Shown here in pieces: positions 61,058 to 64,000 of a stretch of DNA of 64,000 nt. Under the pieces are notes generated by a model. The model did not search any database and had not been told where the DNA came from. It worked only from the letters and a program-made list of their open reading frames with translations. This stretch comes from an uncultured Lutimaribacter sp. (GTDB lineage Bacteria; Pseudomonadota; Alphaproteobacteria; Rhodobacterales; Rhodobacteraceae), in assembly GCA_913061505.1 (NCBI GenBank), contig CAJXSO010000001.1, forward strand, positions 62,001 to 126,000, read 5' to 3'. Both the position numbers and the translations under genes were made by a program. How positions within the stretch are numbered: the stretch's first letter is position 1; every line of letters starts with the position of its first letter.

Positions 61058-61851
61058 CGTAAAAGCTGCGCAATCAGCGCGCTGTCGGGGTCTGCCAGCG
61101 CGTCGATCACATCGAAATGGTGCTTTTCGGGCGCAACATGGCAGGGCGCGGCCCAGGCATCGGCCAACCAGCGCGCCTGATCCAAAAACGCCGGGCGCTC
61201 GTCTGCGCCAACCCAAACGGTGCAGGCCAGCCCCGGCGCGGGGTGCATCAACACCGGGCTTTCGGCCGCCGCGGTTTCAGGCGTCAGGCGAAACTGCGCA
61301 TTCATCGAGGTTTCCAGCAGCGGGCGCAGATCGGCCACGGGCGAGATTGGCATCACATGCGCCAAACGCCCCGCAACCTGCGGCGCCAGCACCCCTGGCA
61401 CCGCCATACGCGCCACCAGATGCCCGCCGGCCGAATGGCCCGCCAGCCGAATGGGCCCCGCCACCTGCCCCGCCACATGCCCCAGCATGCGCGCGATCTG
61501 CTGGGTGATCTGGGCAATGCTGACATCGGGGCATAAATCATACGACGGCATCGCCACAGCCCAGCCACGCGCCAGCATTCCATGGGCCAGATGCGACCAA
61601 AACGACTTGTCAAAGCGCAGCCAATAGCCGCCATGCACAAACACAAACAGCCCCTGCGGCGCGGCTTGCTGGGGCAAAAACAAATCAAACACCTGCCGCG
61701 CGCTGGGGCCATAGGGGATATCTAGCTGCGCGCGCCCCTCGGCGCCTAGCTGCTGGCGAAACGCCGCCGCCTGTGCCGCCCAACGCGGGGGATAGGCGTC
61801 AGCACCAGCAATATAGGCCCCATTCGCATAGGCATCATCCAAACGCATCAC
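61054..61851 (-). CDS. Alpha/beta hydrolase, arylformamidase (kynurenine formamidase)-like
   Basis: 265 residues. FVHGGYWLRFDKS contains the HGGYW oxyanion motif of arylformamidases, AGHSAGGHLVAR holds the nucleophilic Ser, and the Asp (ADERPAFLDQ) and His (KHHFDVID) of the triad follow in order. It may hydrolyse N-formylkynurenine or another aryl amide or ester; no tryptophan pathway genes are nearby. Start at 61851 or the adjacent Met codon. Divergent from gabD across 110 bases. Confidence 0.78.
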   Translation of the reverse strand: MMRLDDAYANGAYIAGADAYPPRWAAQAAAFRQQLGAEGRAQLDIPYGPSARQVFDLFLPQQAAPQGLFVFVHGGYWLRFDKSFWSHLAHGMLARGWAVAMPSYDLCPDVSIAQITQQIARMLGHVAGQVAGPIRLAGHSAGGHLVARMAVPGVLAPQVAGRLAHVMPISPVADLRPLLETSMNAQFRLTPETAAAESPVLMHPAPGLACTVWVGADERPAFLDQARWLADAWAAPCHVAPEKHHFDVIDALADPDSALIAQLLR

Positions 61852-61961
61852 AGCCCCTTTTCATTTTCGTTGTTGCGCGCGGCTTTTTTGCGTGCACCGC
61901 TGGACAAGCCTAGCCGAGGATGGTTTCCCTTTGCGAGAGCCAAATTCACGAGGAGGGTGCA

Positions 61962-63443
61962 ATGAGCGTCGAAATAACAGATCTGAAATCGCGGTTGAAA
62001 GATCCAAGCCTGTTGGCCGAATTGGCCTATTGCGCCGGCGAATGGGTGCAAGGCGAGGGTGGGGCCACCTTTGCCGTAACCAACCCGGCCCGGGGCGATG
62101 TGATTGCCAATGTCGCCGATCTCAGCCGTGCCCAAGTGGCCGATACCATTGCAAAGGCAGAAGCTGCCCAAAAAGAATGGGCGCAATGGACCGGCAAAGA
62201 GCGCGCCGCCGTGCTGCGCCGCTGGTTTGACCTGATGATGGCCAACCAAGACGATCTGGGCACGATTTTGACCGCGGAACAGGGCAAACCGCTGGCCGAA
62301 GCCAAGGGTGAGATTGCCTATGGTGCCTCGTTCATCGAATTTTTCGCCGAAGAGGCCAAGCGCATCTATGGCGAAACCATTCCCGGCCATCAGCGCGACA
62401 AGCGTATTATGGTGCTCAAGCAGCCCATCGGCGTGGCAGCCAGCATCACGCCATGGAACTTTCCCAATGCCATGATCACCCGCAAGGCAGGCCCGGCCCT
62501 GGCCGCGGGCTGCGCATTCGTTGGCCGCCCCGCCGCCGAAACGCCGCTTTCGGCGCTGGTGATGGGCGTTCTGGCCGAACGCGCGGGCATTCCAAAGGGT
62601 GTGTTCAGCATCGTCACCTCGTCGCGTTCCAGCGAGATTGGCAAGGAATTTTGCGAAAACCCCGCCGTGCGCAAGCTGACCTTCACAGGCTCGACCGAGG
62701 TGGGGCGCATCTTGCTGCGCCAGGCGGCCGATCAGGTGATGAAATGCAGCATGGAGCTGGGGGGCAATGCGCCCTTTATCGTGTTTGACGATGCCGATCT
62801 GGACGCAGCCGTAGAAGGCGCGATCATGTGCAAGTTCCGCAACAACGGCCAAACCTGCGTCTGCGCCAACCGCATCTATGTGCAAGCGGGCGTTTATGAC
62901 GCGTTTGCCGAAAAACTGGCGGCGCGGGTGGCACAGATGAAAGTGGGCGACGGGCTGGAGGCAGGCACCGACCTGGGGCCGCTGATCAACACCGACGCAA
63001 TCACCAAGGTGCAAGAGCATGTGGCCGATGCCCTGGCCAAAGGCGCCAAAGTTCTGACAGGTGGCGGCGAGCCGCTGCAAGGCCCGGGCAATTTCCTGCC
63101 CCCCACCATTGTGACCGGCGCAACACAAGACATGCTGTTTTCCAAAGACGAAACCTTTGGCCCGCTGGCGCCTTTGTTCAAATTCGACACGGTCGATGAT
63201 GTGATCGCCATGGCCAATGATACGATCTTTGGCCTGGCCAGCTATTTCTACGCCAAAGATCTAAGCCGCGTTTACAAAGTGGCCGAGGCGCTGGAATACG
63301 GGATCGTGGGCGTCAATACCGGCATCATCTCGACCGAGGTTGCACCCTTTGGGGGCGTCAAGCAATCGGGCCTGGGCCGCGAGGGCAGCCACCACGGCAT
63401 CGAGGATTATCTGGAAATGAAATATATCTGCATGTCGGTCTAA
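61962..63443 (+). CDS. gabD: Succinate-semialdehyde dehydrogenase, NAD(P)-dependent
   Basis: 493 residues of the aldehyde dehydrogenase superfamily. ITPWNFPNAMITRKAGPALA is the substrate-channel/NAD region, FTGSTEVGRIL binds cofactor, MELGGNAPFIVFDDADLD has the general-base Glu and NNGQTCVCANRI the catalytic Cys. The C-terminus FGGVKQSGLGREGSHHGIED is typical of GabD. It oxidises succinate semialdehyde to succinate. ATG 61962 is preceded by GAGGAGGG. Other semialdehydes are possible substrates; the partner transaminase gabT is not in the window. Confidence 0.88.
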   Translation: MSVEITDLKSRLKDPSLLAELAYCAGEWVQGEGGATFAVTNPARGDVIANVADLSRAQVADTIAKAEAAQKEWAQWTGKERAAVLRRWFDLMMANQDDLGTILTAEQGKPLAEAKGEIAYGASFIEFFAEEAKRIYGETIPGHQRDKRIMVLKQPIGVAASITPWNFPNAMITRKAGPALAAGCAFVGRPAAETPLSALVMGVLAERAGIPKGVFSIVTSSRSSEIGKEFCENPAVRKLTFTGSTEVGRILLRQAADQVMKCSMELGGNAPFIVFDDADLDAAVEGAIMCKFRNNGQTCVCANRIYVQAGVYDAFAEKLAARVAQMKVGDGLEAGTDLGPLINTDAITKVQEHVADALAKGAKVLTGGGEPLQGPGNFLPPTIVTGATQDMLFSKDETFGPLAPLFKFDTVDDVIAMANDTIFGLASYFYAKDLSRVYKVAEALEYGIVGVNTGIISTEVAPFGGVKQSGLGREGSHHGIEDYLEMKYICMSV

Positions 63444-63464
63444 CCGGGCCAGAACACACAGCGA

Positions 63465-63500
63465 CGGGCGGGGCCAACTGACCCCGCCCGTTTTGTTTTG
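63465..63500 (+). terminator. Rho-independent terminator after gabD
   Basis: Arms ACGGGCGGGG (63465-63474) and CCCCGCCCGT (63483-63492) with an 8-base loop are followed by TTTGTTTT. It lies 22 bases past the gabD stop and between convergent genes. Confidence 0.88.
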
Positions 63501-63541
63501 ACCCCGCTCTTTTTGAGTATTTAGAGCAAGATGAAGGCAGA

Positions 63542-64000
63542 TTAGTTCACAGCCGCCGGTGCCGCCAATTCAGCAGCATCGGCCTGTGCGCTGTGCCCGG
63601 CGCGGCTGATTTCGATTTGGCGCGGTTTGAGCGCCTCGGGCAGGATGCGGGCCAGATCGATATGCAGCATGCCATCGGCATGGGCGGCGGCGGTGACGCG
63701 CATGTGATCGGCTAGGTGAAAGCGGCGCTCGAATGCGCGGGTGGCGATGCCACGATGCAGGAAACTGCGGCTGTCTTCGCCTGTGTCTTGCGGTTTACGC
63801 GCCGAAACGATCAGGGCGTTTTCGCGCAGCTCGACCGACAGATCATCGGCTGAAAAGCCAGCAACGGCGATGGAAATGCGATAGGCGTTTTCATCGGTTT
63901 TTTCGATATTGTAAGGGGGGTAGGTGGACTGGCCAACATCATTGGCAAAGACACGATCCATCAGATCGGCGATTTGGTCGAAACCAACTGTGGCGCGATA
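63542..64000 (-). CDS. Small heat-shock protein Hsp20, N-terminus cut by window edge
   Basis: The open frame runs past the right edge: 13 codons upstream of the first internal ATG read YRATVGFDQIADL, the normal start region of IbpA-type proteins, so the gene is partial here and the start is outside. The alpha-crystallin domain shows YPPYNIEKTDENAYRISIAV, LSVELRENALIVSARK and the conserved RSFLHRGIATRAFERRFHLA, followed by a C-terminal IEISRA tail. It is an ATP-independent holdase chaperone. Confidence 0.9.
   Translation of the reverse strand, partial: YRATVGFDQIADLMDRVFANDVGQSTYPPYNIEKTDENAYRISIAVAGFSADDLSVELRENALIVSARKPQDTGEDSRSFLHRGIATRAFERRFHLADHMRVTAAAHADGMLHIDLARILPEALKPRQIEISRAGHSAQADAAELAAPAAVN

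Noticed and set aside
1-64000. CRISPR arrays, tRNA/rRNA genes, insertion sequences or prophage
   Set aside because: I found no regularly spaced repeats, RNA-gene sequence, transposase or integrase features anywhere in the window.

Overview
The window is a contiguous, gene-dense, GC-rich stretch of an alphaproteobacterial chromosome, most likely Rhodobacterales (Roseobacter/Rhodobacter relatives). I base this on gene order and families: sucCDAB with a two-lipoyl E2, the chvI-chvG-hprK-rapZ-EIIA-HPr block divergent from pckA, a methylsuccinyl-CoA dehydrogenase of the ethylmalonyl-CoA pathway, a MocR-type TauR, a cytoplasmic SoeABC sulfite dehydrogenase, and DUF4175 and DUF1523 proteins. I see no rRNA, tRNA, CRISPR array, IS element or prophage. 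All functions are assigned by reading protein motifs; no database search was run.

Layout. 0-8.6 kb: TCA-cycle genes sucC (partial)-sucD-sucA-sucB, a strong terminator, a glycosyltransferase and a MAPEG membrane protein, then lpd. 8.6-20.4 kb: housekeeping genes (plsC, ftsX-ftsE, a zinc-ribbon protein, a DUF4175 protein, lysA, 5-formyl-THF cyclo-ligase, mgtE, guanine deaminase, an acyltransferase). 20.4-26.9 kb: a regulatory PTS/HPr-kinase block behind the ChvG/ChvI two-component system, divergent from ATP-dependent pckA. 26.9-29.9 kb: a GNAT-like protein, a LysR-like regulator with an unusual C-terminal half, a small XRE regulator and a TauE/SafE permease. 30-32.8 kb: mcd and a beta-keto-acid cleavage enzyme. 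32.8-42.6 kb: aromatic-acid catabolism, made of a crotonase-MarR-CoA ligase-amidohydrolase operon, TRAP DctQM subunits and the gentisate ring-cleavage operon.

42.8-59.2 kb: a glycerate kinase and then a complete taurine dissimilation island. TauABC imports taurine. Tpa transaminates it to sulfoacetaldehyde. Xsc makes acetyl phosphate and sulfite. Pta makes acetyl-CoA, a citrate synthase paralogue could feed that into the TCA cycle, and SoeABC oxidises sulfite to sulfate. TauR sits between tpa and xsc. 59.2-64 kb: a DUF1523 protein, a P1-family peptidase, an arylformamidase-like hydrolase, gabD and a partial hsp20.

The most interesting signals are regulatory and architectural. (1) Paired CTGGCC(A/C)TA-type boxes lie at the same 23-bp pitch and the same distance upstream of both tpa and xsc, with a related inverted pair just before tauR. 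(2) pta lies antisense inside an otherwise plus-strand run (xsc, citrate synthase, soeABC), with a 33-bp divergent gap and no canonical terminator, so a non-contiguous operon is possible. (3) A 19-bp palindromic motif is shared by the crotonase/MarR promoter and the gentisate dioxygenase promoter nearly 5 kb away.
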